A stretch of DNA of 16,859 nt from Curvularia sp. ZM96 (GCA_022457065.1 JAJGBQ010000020.1:1-16859); one strand, 5' to 3'. Shown: positions 1 to 8,989, numbered from the stretch's first letter. Numbers and translations: made by a program. Notes: generated by a model not told the origin, from the letters alone.

Positions 1-457
1 GAGGCTGGAGCCGCCGGTGAACACCAGATCGGCGTGGGTCATCAACGCCGATTCGCGCTGTTGCAACTGGCGCGGGCGTTGTGGAAGGCGGAGAGCTCAT
101 CCATGCAGTCGTAGATCACCAGCCGGGGTTTGAAAGGGGTGAGCAGCGGCAGGGCCATGGGGGTATAGAACCAGATCAGCGGCTCCTCATCCTCCTCCAG
201 CAGCGGGGCGAGCAGCAGCAGCAGTGGGGCAATCTGGCTGTCGTGAAAACCGGGCGCGTCGTGGGGGGTATGCGGCTGGATCACGGTGATATTTGCTGCG
301 GGCGAACTCTGATGCAGGCTGGTGGTCCCGCCTGCCAGACCGGCTCGACGAACAGCACGCGATAGTGCTGTGACAGACGGGTCAGAAGCTGCTGAGGGCG
401 CTGGAAAACAAAGCCCCAGCGTAAATGACTGAAAACGATAAGAGCGGGTTTGTTCAT
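1..457 (-). CDS. Glycosyltransferase (GT4-like), partial, frameshifted
   Basis: This is the N-terminal part of a cytoplasmic glycosyltransferase, which would move a sugar from a nucleotide-sugar donor to a glycan or lipid acceptor. The ATG at 455-457 follows AGGAG with six bases between. The protein opens with MNKPALIVFSHLRWGFVFQR and later carries VIYDCMDELSAF near 75-115, both typical of GT-B glycosyltransferases found in polysaccharide operons. The C-terminal half lies beyond base 1. Two frame changes are visible, near 335 (after the VLFVEPVW segment) and near 66 (where the reading moves to a frame giving ALMTHADLVFTGGSSL). The start overlaps the stop of the upstream hydrolase gene as ATGA, so the two are probably translationally coupled. 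The family call is firm; donor and acceptor cannot be read from the sequence. Confidence 0.75.
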
Positions 458-1607
458 GACAGACTCCTGACAGGGGGATGAGGAAGGGCGATGTGCTGCA
501 AAAGCGTTGCGCCTGGCGCAGGGCGTCGGCATAAGGTTGCTGTAACTGGCGGGCGTGGCGATCGGCCCGACAGGTCCAAATCCCATAACCCGCTGCGGGT
601 CCAGAAGGTGGTCTCTCCCAGAGGGGACGATCGATAATCGGATAGAGGCAGATGCCGAGCATCTCAACGCCCGCCAGCTGCGCCTGCGCCACCTGGCGGC
701 GATCTCGCCGATCCAGGCGCCGCGTCCGCTGCCGACATGGCTGGTTTCTGCCAGCAGCAGCGGCCGCTGATAACGCTGCCAGACCTGCTGCAGCATCTGA
801 TGCAGCGGCAGGCGGCGGCTGTCGCCCAGATGCCACCAGAGTCGCTGGTTCGAACCCTGCTCCCACTGGTTGTCGTGGTAATAGTTGACGCCCACCAGAT
901 CGAGATAGCGGGGCGCGCCGCCCAGCTCCGATCACGTCTGCCGCTCAGCATGTCCCACGCCTGGTACTGGGTGTCACACAGGGCGCGTGCCAGCCCGTCG
1001 CTGTCGGGATCGGCGGGATCGGGCACGATATGGATCAGCGGATCGCAGTGCAGCAGGCGGGCACGCGGATCCGCCTGCCAGATCGCCTCACAGGCCGCCA
1101 GCGTAGCCCGCACCAGCTGACGCTTGGCGGCATCCGCCCGATCGGGTTCAGGGATCGCCTCACAGGGAAAACCCCGACGGAGATGCCCCAGCTGAGGAAA
1201 GAGATCTCATTCATCGGTGAATAGACCGGCGCAGACGAATACCAGGGGGCGAGAAAAGCGGCCAGAGCGCCGCAGAAGGCGGCAAACCGGCTGACAAAGT
1301 CATCACTGAACAGTGACGTCAGCGGGCCAGCCGTAGTGACAGAGTGTCCAGCTGAGCTGAATACCCTGCTCACGTGCGGCCACCATCCGCGCTGCGACGG
1401 TCGAGAAGTCATAGCGTCCATTGCGTTCACACAGCCGCCAGCCCACGCTTTCGCGCACCGTGCGAAGGGAAAGGGGCCGGGCGGCATAATCCGCCGCTGC
1501 ACGGCTCTGATGCTGATTCAGATCGTTCATCGACAGCGCAAGACCGGCAGGATTGATATGATCGGCCCCTTCATAACCCGCCTGCCAGAAACTGGAAAAG
1601 GCGTCAT
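454..1607 (-). CDS. TIM-barrel glycoside hydrolase-like protein (GH1/clan A-like), frameshifted
   Basis: The pieces join into a protein of about 384 residues resembling the family 1-like glycosylhydrolases that sit beside glycosyltransferases in enteric glycan operons. The N-terminal part reads WQAGYEGADHINPAGLALS. SPMNEISF places a candidate acid/base Glu at 1206-1208, and LLLAETSH places a candidate nucleophile Glu at 746-748, as expected for a clan GH-A barrel. The start ATG at 1605-1607 has GGGAG five bases upstream and overlaps the preceding cistron's stop as ATGA. The end also forms ATGA with the glycosyltransferase start. Frame changes are seen near 1597 (a four-T run where five would keep frame), 1315, 1170, 945, 695 and 600. 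Substrate is unknown. Hydrolase activity is inferred from the two Glu motifs only, and a binding or transferase role remains possible. Confidence 0.65.
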
Positions 1608-1801
1608 GGCATCTCCCGAAAAAGCAACACGCCCCGCTGACGCGCCGTCGTGAAACGGGTCAGGGCGTTATGGGTATGCAAAGCAGACTGGCCGGTCGGG
1701 CCACTCTCAACGAACGGGCGATCCTCGCCATAAGCCACAGACGCTGAATGGCAGGCATCAGCACCTGTTGCAAAATGGACGAGTGAGATAGCAGGTTTCA
1801 C
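1604..1801 (-). CDS. Short leader cistron of the glycan operon, hypothetical
   Basis: An open frame of up to 65 codons ends in a TGA that overlaps the hydrolase ATG as ATGA. It lies between the promoter at 1874-1901 and the hydrolase gene. The last part, ALTRFTTARQRGVLLFREMP, looks like ordinary coding sequence. I do not recognise a family. The N-terminal half may be in another frame, because a neighbouring frame gives a plausible VLMPAIQRLWLMARIARS stretch around 1690-1760, so the listed start is uncertain. The tight overlap and its place first in the operon support a real small gene. It could also be the decayed or misread end of a longer gene. Confidence 0.35.
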   Translation of the reverse strand: MKPAISLVHFATGADACHSASVAYGEDRPFVESGPTGQSALHTHNALTRFTTARQRGVLLFREMP

Positions 1802-1873
1802 AGACAGCGCTATCGGCAGGAAAAAGAGTGGCTTCTCTGAATGTTAAGTGATGAGGTGGAAGCCTTACTGGAA

Positions 1874-1901
1874 AGTATAGGCTGGGTAATGTTCTTGGCA
1901 A
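1874..1901 (-). promoter_or_regulatory. Sigma-70 promoter for the glycan operon
   Basis: On the minus strand TTGCCA (1896-1901) is followed after 16 bases by TATACT (1874-1879). This is a good match to -35 and -10 consensus in an AT-rich stretch, pointing at the leader cistron, hydrolase and glycosyltransferase. The predicted transcript starts near 1867. No operator was recognised. Confidence 0.5.
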
Positions 1902-2201
1902 ATTATTGAAGTAAAAGAAAAAACGCAGCGGCAAAAAGCAGCCAGCCAGAAACAGGAAATTTTTGCTCCGTTTCAGTCGCCAGAAAAATAAGCGCAGCGT
2001 GAGGCGAGGCTGTCCCTTTTTCAGCTTTGTTAACCTTTTCCGCAGCCTGCAGAACGGTCAGACTCGCCCGCTTCAGGCTTGCAGCTTCGCTTGCCTTTGG
2101 CGAACAGGCGACAAGCTTGACGTATCGCTGGCCTGGATCTGCGGGCCAATCAATCGGCGGCGGCGAAGAGACGCCCTTTAAAACAGGATGTTTAGCAGAC
2201 T
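1902..2201. other. Intergenic region upstream of ycaP
   Basis: About 300 bases separate the minus-strand promoter from ycaP. Short open frames here have no recognisable protein and no supporting ribosome site. The stretch holds A-rich and C/T-rich sequence and imperfect GCTTGC/GCTTCG repeats around 2075-2100, but I could not assign a convincing promoter or terminator. Confidence 0.4.
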
Positions 2202-2874
2202 ATGTTCTCATTCGACTGGCACCGTTTTTTGCTCAACGATCAGCCCGCCACCTTTTTGTTTGAGGTGGTGGCGCGTGTCCTGATCGCTTATCTGGTGGTA
2301 TTTACCTTTCTCAAAGTCTCCGGGCGGCGCGGCGTGCGTCAGCTGTCTCTGTTTGAACTGGTGGTGATCCTGACGCTGGGTTCCGCCTCGGGTGACGTGA
2401 CGTTTTATGATGATGTGCCGGTGCTGCCGGTCATTATGGTGTTTGTGGTTCTGCTGTCGCTCTACCGTCTGACCACCTGGCTGACGGCGCTCAGTCCGCG
2501 CTTTTCACGGCTGATTCAGGGGGGATGTGATTACCCTGATTAAAGACGGGCTATATGTGCTGGAAAGTCTGGATCGGCTGAATATTTCCGAAGATGAGTT
2601 CTATATGGAGTTGCGGCAGAGCGGCGTGGAACATCTGGGGCAGATCCGCCTGGCGCTGGTGGAGGTCGATGGCCAGCTCAGCTCTATTTCTATGACGACG
2701 ATGCGATGCGCGCCGGGTTAAGCGTGCTGCCTCCGCGCACCGGCAGGATTACAGCACGGTCCCGACGAGCGGGCTTTATGCCTGCACCCATTGCGGCCAG
2801 ACCCGACCATTGAGGCAGAGCAGCAGGCGGTCTGTCCGCGCTGCCAGCGCCAGCGCGCTGGTCTGTGGCGCTGA
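2202..2874 (+). CDS. ycaP: YcaP-like DUF421/YetF inner-membrane protein, frameshifted
   Basis: This matches the E. coli YcaP family in length (about 224 residues) and layout. Three hydrophobic helices lie roughly at residues 18-39, 48-62 and 72-90, with the family motif GRRGVRQLSLFE at 41-52 and GSASGDVTFYDDVP after it. A cytoplasmic YetF domain follows (EFYMELRQSGVEHLGQIRLA), then a C-terminal zinc ribbon with CTHC and CPRC pairs near 2780-2845. The start aligns with E. coli YcaP, although the ribosome site is weak. Frame changes: near 2524 (six Gs where five keep frame), 2680 (one base short, probably a lost C), 2735 and 2806. The last frame gives a TGA at 2872-2874. Molecular function of the family is not established. 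It converges on the acetyltransferase gene with about 34 bases between. Confidence 0.85.
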
Positions 2875-2908
2875 CCGTGCGCCGGTTGCACTGATGGCCC
2901 GCGTCAGC

Positions 2909-3632
2909 TCAGCTTTCAGCCTTCCCATCGCCCGGTTTAACGTCGGCGAAGCAGGCACTGAGCGGTCGCTTTTGCTGACCTCGGCCGTGAAATTTTCCGC
3001 ACTCAGCCACGAACTCAGGGCACACTGAACGGCCGGCCATTCACGATCGATAATCGACAGCCAGTCGGCATCGCGGTTGCGCTGTTTACGTGTCATGACC
3101 TGGCGAAAGCGGCCCTCAAAGCGGAACCCGAGTCGTTCTGCTGCCCGCCGTGACGCGACGTTAGTTGAATCACAGCGCCACGCTACCCGACGAAGATAGC
3201 CGAGTGAAAAAGCCTGCCGCAGCAGCAGAAAAATCGCTTCGCTGCCGATAACAGTGCGCTGCATCAGCGGCGACCATGTCACGTGACCAATTTCAATGGT
3301 GCCATGTTCCTGCTCAATGCTGGCGAAGCAGACGACACCATAAGGCTGCTGCTCCAGCGTACAGACTGAAAAGGGTATCAGCGCCGCGTCCGCTACTTTA
3401 TCCGCAATCCAGCGCTGCATCTGTGATAGTGACGTGGGTCGTTCTGCACTCAGCCATGTCCAGTCGCGATCATCTTTTGCCTGCATGAATGCGTGAAACA
3501 GCGGTTCCGCATGATCGAGACTCAGTGGCAGAAGGCGGCAATGCTGACCCGACAGTGGTGCGGGCGGTCTGGCAACCGGCTGCCACTCGGCAGAGCCTCG
3601 CCGACCGGCTGATTAAACTGATTGATGTTCAA
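2909..3632 (-). CDS. GNAT family N-acetyltransferase (RimJ/RimL-like), frameshifted
   Basis: A roughly 240-residue acetyltransferase that would transfer acetyl from acetyl-CoA to an amine, in the cytoplasm. The fold is visible in IEIGHVTWSPLMQRT, the acetyl-CoA-binding segment around VIGSEAIFLLLRQAF (residues after about 125), and the RimJ/RimL-type ending RVAWRCDSTNVASRRAAERL followed by GFRFEGRFRQ. A minus-strand AGGAGG at about 3639-3644 stands six bases before a TTG (3630-3632) that begins NINQFNQPVGEALP. An in-frame ATG at 3636-3638 touches the AGGAGG and is badly spaced, so TTG initiation is preferred. One frame change near 3570-3585 joins this N-terminus to the long body. Another near 2988 gives a C-terminus ending DGKAES with TGA at 2909-2911. 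The acetyl acceptor is unknown. Confidence 0.75.
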
Positions 3633-3820
3633 TAGCATCCTCCTGAAGGAAAACGGACGGTATACGAGGGGGAAGATCCGCCGTTCTGACGGGTTAGCCT
3701 GAACCGCAGCTAAACGCGTTGCAGCTTGTTCCCGGTTGCCACATAACTTTGCCTGTTACTGACAGAAAATGAAAACGCTTCGGGCAGCATAGCGTCACCG
3801 TTATCAAAGAGGTGTGCGTA

Positions 3821-4021
3821 TGAAAGTGAGGCTGGCCAGTGGGTTATTTTTTTACTATTACTGTTTGGCGCGTTTTCACAACAGGTGATCAGCGAAAGTC
3901 ATCCCCATTCACGCGCGCGGCTGCTGGAACAAGGGAGCCAGGTGATACGGCGGATAGTCCGGATGAACATCTGCTGGAGGGACGGGAGGGGCGGAGCACT
4001 CTGCAACGCAGGCCGTTTTAA
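3821..4021 (+). CDS. Small secreted or membrane-anchored protein, hypothetical, frameshifted
   Basis: An ATG at 3821 follows GAGG with suitable spacing and starts MKVRLASGLFF, a basic N-terminus running into a leucine-rich hydrophobic stretch. That looks like a signal peptide or membrane anchor of about 20 residues. The run of seven Ts at 3845-3851 breaks the frame; one more base would continue as LLLLFGAFSQQVISESHPHS. A second shift near 3940 leads into GDTADSPDEHLLEGREGRST and a TAA at 4019-4021. The mature part would be about 40-45 charged residues. No family is recognised. The ribosome site, signal-like start and unbroken tail frame support a real gene of about 66 codons. Function is unknown. 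Confidence 0.5.
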
Positions 4022-4029
4022 GATAACGC

Positions 4030-4051
4030 CCCGGCAGAGCACGCTGCCGGG
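4030..4051. terminator. Hairpin between convergent genes
   Basis: CCCGGCAG and CTGCCGGG form an eight-base-pair stem with a six-base loop between the small plus-strand gene and the minus-strand dehydrogenase. There is no T-run on either side, so intrinsic termination is uncertain. Confidence 0.35.
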
Positions 4052-4089
4052 CACCAGAGAGCCGAATCTGAACGCGTCAGACCCGCAGG

Positions 4090-5278
4090 TTACAGGGTGG
4101 CCTGCGTGGGTGACAGGCCAGGCACCAGAATCACCTTGCGGCACTCCTCTTCCCGTTTGTTGAAAATATCGTAGCCGCGGGCCGCATCCTCCAGCGGCAG
4201 ATGATGGGTCACAATCTCTTCCGGTGTCAGGTGGCCCTGTTCAATCAGCTTAAGCAGGTCAGGCAGATAGGCGTGAACGTGGGTCTGCCCCATCTTAAAG
4301 GTCAGCCCTTTGTCGAAGGCGTCACCAAACAGGAAGCCGTGAATAAACCGGCATAAACGCCCGGCACGCTGACGATACCGCCACGCCGCACCGCCGCAAT
4401 ACACTGGCGCAACGCTTTACCGCTGCTGCCCTCCAGTTTGAGGTTGCTGAGTACGGTTTCCGTCAGGCTGCCTTTCGCCTCAAAGCCCACGGCGTCAATC
4501 ACCGCATCCACCCCGCGATTGCCGGCGCTCTGTTCGATGATCCAGCCTGCCGGGTCATCAATTTCATCGAAGTTGACCGGGATAACGCCATAGCGTTCAC
4601 GGGCAAAGTTTAAGCGGTAGCTGTTGTGGTCGATCATGTAGATCTGTTCGGCTCCCTGCTGGCGGGCGCAGGCGGTGCTGAGCAGCCCCACCGGCCCGGC
4701 ACCGAAAATAGCCAGGCTGGAACCGGGTCTGACCTCGGTATTTTTCACCGCCTGCCAGGCGTCGGCAGGATATCGGAGAGGAACAGCACTTTCTCATCCG
4801 ACAGCACCGGCGGCACTTTAAACGGGCCGGTGTTGGCTTTAGGCACCCGGACATACTCAGCTCGTCCGCCGGGCACACCACCGTAAAGTTTGCTGAAGCC
4901 AAACAGCGCGGCCGGCGGAGTAATATTTTTGCGGTTCAGGATGGCACCCGGCCGCTGTTGGTGTTCTCACAGGCGGCATACTGATTAAGCAGGCAGAAAG
5001 CAGCCGTCGCACAGGCGATAACGAACGGGATGACCACCCGATCGCCTTTGGCGAGGCCGTGACCGCACTGCCTGTCTCAACCACTTCGCCCATAAACTCA
5101 TGGCCAAAGATATCACCATGGCCGGTGCCGGAATTTTGCCGCGATAGAGGTGGAGGTCTGAACACAAATGGCCGTGGCGGTCACACGCAGAATAATGTCA
5201 TCTGCGGCCTCCGGTGCCGGGATCGGGGACGTTATCCACGCTGACTTTATGCGGGCCGTGGTAGGTTAATGCTTTCAT
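4090..5278 (-). CDS. Zinc-dependent alcohol dehydrogenase (medium-chain), frameshifted
   Basis: About 396 residues of a medium-chain dehydrogenase, expected to oxidise alcohols or aldehydes with NAD(P) in the cytoplasm. The start MKALTYHGPHKVSVDNVPDP at 5278 has AGGAG eight bases upstream. The GroES-like zinc domain shows HGDIFGHEFMGEVVETGS and the remains of a Cys cluster for structural zinc around 5000-5040. The catalytic Cys lies in the broken segment near 5170. The Rossmann fold has FGAGPVGLLSTACARQQGA near 4660-4720, and the C-terminus reads YDIFNKREEECRKVILVPG. At least six frame changes occur (near 5207, 5171, 5145, 5075, 4920-5000, 4760 and 4340). The length and the Asp after the GAGPVG segment (YMIDHNSYR) fit the formaldehyde/alcohol dehydrogenase branch, probably NAD-preferring. 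The substrate is not determined. Confidence 0.8.
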
Positions 5279-5416
5279 CTGTTCATCTCCTGCTGATAAG
5301 GGAAGGGCGGTCGACCGTGAGCCGTGACCACTCGCGGGGAAGTGTTGCGATATCTGAGCCTCAACCTGCGTGAAGTGTAGTCACCTCAGAAGAGTAAGCA
5401 GAGCGGTGCAGGAGAA

Positions 5417-5436
5417 AGCCCCGTCTCAGCCGGGCT
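5417..5436 (-). terminator. Rho-independent terminator of the 5426-6014 gene
   Basis: On the minus strand an AGCCCG/CGGGGCT hairpin, with a seven-base loop holding the end of the stop codon, is followed by TTTCTCC. One bulged base and a short T-run make it modest. Confidence 0.4.
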
Positions 5437-6014
5437 GGCAGGGAGGGGGTGTCCGGGTGTCAGCAACCGTGACAAGAGGCGCATCGGGCTGCCACCGCAT
5501 CAGATCGGCAAAGGCGCGGCGATAAGCGTGTCGATTTGCGCCGGCACCTGTTCAATGTAGCGGAAAAGCGTGTTCCCGCGTTTCACCGCTCAGCTGCTGC
5601 AGATAGCGCCGCGCCTGGCCCAGCGTCGGTATCTGGCCTTCGACATGGGCCATGCGGGCGGGCAAATCAGTCCAGATGAGACCTTCAATCCCTCTGGCCT
5701 GCGCCCACGCCGCCAGCGGGCCTGTGGCGTTATCTGTCACCGTGGTCATCCCGACGCCATCGACGCGGTTGTCCGGAATGGCCTCACGAAGCCGCAGCGC
5801 CTGGCAGGCCCGCTCCAGTGAAGCGGTATTCAGCCAGGCCCAGCACACCGGCACCGGACTGGCATTCAGACAGATCGCCGTGAGAGCTCACCGCCATCAC
5901 TGATGCGCACAAATTCCACCGGTACGGCGGGACCACATGATGCCACTCACTGGCGACCGGCAGCGCGCCGGTTTTCCAGATTAACGATCCCCAGCCCAGA
6001 CAGGCAATTTTCAT
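5426..6014 (-). CDS. Conserved protein, possible gamma-glutamylcyclotransferase-like fold, frameshifted
   Basis: The pieces give about 196 residues starting MKIACLGWGSLIWK. The GWGSLIW segment right after the first beta strand resembles the YGSL signature of gamma-glutamylcyclotransferase-like (ChaC/GGCT) proteins, and the following VPVEFVRISDGGE would be the second strand pair. Later segments are VCWAWLNTASLERACQALRL and GIEGLIWTDLPAR. I do not recall a characterised homologue, so the enzyme idea is inference from one motif. Frame changes are seen near 5930, 5880 and 5850, and two near 5525-5570. The last frame reads FADLMRWQPDAPLVTVADT and ends at TGA 5426-5428. The gene stands alone, upstream of the dehydrogenase on the same strand with about 150 bases between. 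Confidence 0.6.
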
Positions 6015-6372
6015 TCTCTTCTCCGTGTTTGCGTCGCCACCTTCGCGACCCGTCAGAGTTAAAGCGTAGCCCGTTGTGCTTAACCGTTACAGGGATCACC
6101 TTTAGTGCGGTAAAGCGGCCTTAAAGATGGCATGATCTGCCCCGCAGTCACTCTGCACAACCTGACGGTTATTTCAGCAATCTGTGCGCGTTTATCGGTG
6201 CGGCTGGAACTTTTATCGTCAGGTAGTGTAAAAAGCGGCGCACGCAAACGATTACCTGTGCATGTGCGTTGGCAGCATCACGCGCGCAGGTTCCGCTGCG
6301 ACCGGGCCGGAAAGCAGGGGACGATACCTCTTTCAGCGGTCCAGGGTACTGGCGCTTTTAACGGAATATCTG
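6015..6372. other. Divergent intergenic region upstream of sdaC
   Basis: About 360 bases lie between the start of the minus-strand gene and sdaC. Open frames here encode nothing recognisable. It must hold promoters in both directions, but I could not assign convincing -35/-10 pairs or a CRP site by eye. Confidence 0.4.
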
Positions 6373-7655
6373 ATGAAAACCACGCAAACTGGCACGCTGG
6401 GCGCGCTTGAAAGTGACGTCGATACGGGATGGCGTAAAACCGACACCATGTGGATGCTGGGTTTATACGGCACTGCGATTGGCGCGGGCGTCCTGTTCCT
6501 GCCGATTAATGCGGGCGTCGGCGGTCTCATCCCGCTGATCATTATGGCGATACTGGCGTTTCCGCTGACCTTTATGCGCACCGCGCGCTGACCCGCTTTG
6601 TCCTCTCCGGCAAAAACCCGGCCGGTGATATCACCGGAGGTTGTTGAGGAACATTTCGGCGTCGGGGCGGGCAAGCTGATTACGCTGCTCTATTTCTTCG
6701 CCATCTACCCGATTCTGCTGATGTACAGCGTTGCGATTACCAATACGGTCGAGAGTCTGATGGTGAATCAGCTGGGGCTGGTGCCGCCGCCGCGTGCCGC
6801 TGTCGCGCTGCTGATTGTCGGGCTGATGACCATTGTGCGCTTTGGCGAGAAGATGATTGTCAAAGCGATGAGCGTGCTGGTCTACCCCTTTGTCGCGGTG
6901 CTGATGCTGATGGCCTGCTATCTGATCCCACACTGGCACGGCGCGGCGCTCTCCACGCTGACCGTTCAGCCTGCAGGCAGCAGCCTGTGGATGACGCTGT
7001 GGCTGGCGATCCCGGTGATGGTCTTCTCCTTTAACCACTCTCCCATTATCTCCTCCTTTGCGCTGGCGAAGCGCGAAGAGTATGGCGACGCCGCTGAGAA
7101 AAAGTGCTCGCGCATTCTGGCCTGCTCACACCTGATGATGGTGGTGACAGTGATGTTCTTTGTCTTCAGTTGCGTGCTGAGCCTGTCGCCTGAGGATCTG
7201 CATGCGGCCAAGGCGCAGAACATCACGATTCTCTCCTATCTGGCGAACCACTTTCAGGTGCCGATGATTGTCTGGCTGGGCCCGCTGATCGCGGTGGTGG
7301 CGATCACCAAATCGTTCCTGGTCACTACCTTGGCGCGCGCGAAGGGTTCAACGGCATGGTTAATAAAGCGCTGCGCAGTCGCGGTAAAGCGATCGCGCCG
7401 GCCAGACTGAATCGCCTGACGTCACTCTTTATGCTGCTGACGACCTGGCTGGTGGCAACGCTGGACCCGAATATTCTCGGCATGATTGAGACGCTGAGCG
7501 GGCCGGTCATTGCCATGATCCTGTTCCTGATGCCGATGTACGCCATTCAGAAAGTCCCGGCAATGCGTCAGTACAGCGGAAAACTCAGCAACCTGTTTGT
7601 AGTGCTGATCGGAGTGATTGCCATCTCCGCTATTTTCTATTCGCTGGTGAAGTAA
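6373..7655 (+). CDS. sdaC: Serine permease SdaC (HAAAP family), frameshifted
   Basis: Inner-membrane proton-coupled L-serine importer of the hydroxy/aromatic amino acid permease family. The extent (about 427 codons) equals E. coli SdaC. Shared stretches include WRKTDTMWMLGLYGTAIGAG, VLFLPINAGVGG, LLYFFAIYPILL, MVFSFNHSPIISSFA and AILFYSLVK-like ending AIFYSLVK. About eleven hydrophobic helices are present. The start ATG at 6373 gives MKTTQTGTLGALESD; its ribosome site is weak (CGGA). Three frame changes occur. Near 6573 a TTTT run has become TTT, near 6634 there is one extra base before GAGGTTGTTGAG, and near 7333 GGG has become GG in the SFLGHYLGAREGF segment. In E. coli sdaC is followed by sdaB, but here a terminator-like hairpin and an unrelated gene follow, so it is probably monocistronic. 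Confidence 0.92.
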
Positions 7656-7662
7656 TCTGCCC

Positions 7663-7696
7663 ACGGCAGGTGCCTCCTTCCGGATGCGCCTGCCGT
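7663..7696 (+). terminator. Hairpin after sdaC
   Basis: ACGGCAGGTGC and GCGCCTGCCGT make an eleven-base-pair stem (one G-T pair) with a twelve-base loop, starting eight bases after the stop. The tail is TTCCCCCC-like rather than T-rich, so termination may be partial. Confidence 0.5.
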
Positions 7697-7821
7697 TCCC
7701 CCCAGTCATACACGCCTCCCGCGCGTCCGAATCCGGCTCATCCCCCGTCTCCTGACCGACTGAAGTATCTGGTTGGGGCAATGGTTACAGTTGTTACAGA
7801 GTGACATGGTAGAGTTAACGC

Positions 7822-7836
7822 GAATAATTATTATTC
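7822..7836. promoter_or_regulatory. Fur-box-like palindrome
   Basis: GAATAATTATTATTC is a perfect 7-1-7 inverted repeat. It resembles the Fur core TGATAATnATTATCA, agreeing at five of seven positions in each arm. It ends 15 bases before the ATG of an iron/siderophore-type binding protein, next to the ribosome site, where Fur would block transcription or early elongation. Confidence 0.55.
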
Positions 7837-7851
7837 CTTTAAAGGACAGGG

Positions 7852-8954
7852 ATGAACATGAAGATCGGGATGGCTGCTGCCACCACACTTTTGCTGTCGA
7901 CCGCCTGCGCGGCCACCACTTATCCGGTCACCGTGACCGATATGGATGGACAGAAAATTACGCTGCAGAAAGAGCCTCAGCATGTGATTCTGCAGGATGG
8001 CCGCGACGTCATGACGCTGGCACTGCTGGATCGACAGAATCCGTTTCCAGCGGGTCGTGGCCTGGAACAATCTGCCGAAAAAGCAGGACACCCAGACCTG
8101 GGATCTGCTGAAGCAGCGCCCTCAGGCGACCTCAATTGTGGATATGGGCTTTAACGATCAGGGCCAGGTCAACCTGGAGAGCGTGCTGGCGAAGCAGCCC
8201 GATCTGATGATTGCGCAGCTGCGTGCTAAACCCGCGCTGACACAATCAGGCGTGCTGGCCACCCTGAAAAATCTGCACATCCCGGTACTGTTCCTCGATG
8301 ATGAGCTGCATCCGAAAGAGAACACCCTGAAGAGCGTGAGCGTGCTCGGCACGGTGCTGAACCGTGAAGCTGAAGCAAAAGACTACGCCGATTTTTATCA
8401 GCAGCGCTGGCAGGCGCTTCAGGAGAAGATCGCCCGGGTTCCGCACAACCCGACGGTTTTTGTTGAGCCGATTGCCGGTAACAGCGACAACTGCTGCTTT
8501 ACCCACGGACACAACGGCTGGGGCGCGCTGGTGGAGGCGGTCGGCGGCAAAAATATTGGCTCTGCACTGCTGCCCGGCAGTTCCGGCTTTGTTTCGCTGG
8601 AGAAGATCATCGCCATGAAGCCGGATGTCTACATCATGACCGGCTCAAAGCGGCCGAACAGCAATGTGCCGCCGTTCTGGTTACGGCGCGAATCAGGCCG
8701 AGGTGACCGCGACCTTTAAGCGCTTACTGAGCCGCACGGGGCTGGCACAGATCGCCCCGGTCAGAGAGCAGCGCGTCTATGGCGTTTACCATCACTTCTA
8801 TAACCACCCCTACAACATTATCGGGATGGAAATTCTGGCGAAAGATCTCTATCCGCAACAGTTCCGTGACCTCGACCCCACGGCGGATTACCACCACATC
8901 GTGACGCACTTTACGGGGTTACCTGACGCGCCTGTGATCCTCAGTACGCCATAA
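7852..8954 (+). CDS. ABC transporter periplasmic binding protein (siderophore/cobalamin type), frameshifted
   Basis: About 367 residues. An N-terminal signal peptide (MNMKIGMAAATTLLLSTACA) is followed by YPVTVTDMDGQKITLQKEPQ, the usual opening of FecB/BtuF-type solute-binding proteins, which deliver ferric chelates, haem or cobalamin to an inner-membrane permease. Further family marks are ESVLAKQPDLMIAQ, NSDNCCFTHGHNGWGALVEA, VGGKNIGSALLPG, LEKIIAMKPDVYIMTGS and the C-terminal YNHPYNIIGMEILAKDLYP. AAGGA stands five bases before the first ATG, and an alternative ATG at 7858 is six bases after CAGGG. Two frame changes: near 8043 (extra T) and near 8683 (extra base in FGYGAN). No permease or ATPase gene lies nearby, so it would have to serve a transporter encoded elsewhere. 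The upstream Fur-like box points to iron. The ligand is inferred, not shown. Confidence 0.82.
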
Positions 8955-8962
8955 CCGGCCCC

Positions 8963-8989
8963 TGTCAGGTGCGGTTTCGTACCCTGACA
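8963..8989 (+). terminator. Possible terminator after the binding protein gene
   Basis: TGTCAGG and CCTGACA pair over seven bases around a 13-base loop shortly after the stop, followed by CACACGTTTTC. The T-run is short, so this is a modest candidate. Confidence 0.4.

Noticed and set aside
843..865. tRNA T-arm-like sequence GGTTCGAACC
   Set aside because: It lies inside the hydrolase reading frame (encoding EQGSNQRL on the minus strand). No acceptor, anticodon or D arm can be built around it.
42..935. Long 297-codon minus-strand frame
   Set aside because: It is a chimera: its first part is out-of-frame hydrolase sequence and its last part is the true glycosyltransferase frame after an indel, so it is not one gene.
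6132..6410. Plus-strand 92-codon frame upstream of sdaC
   Set aside because: It has no ribosome site, overlaps the sdaC start in another frame and shows no conserved motif, so it is taken as chance.
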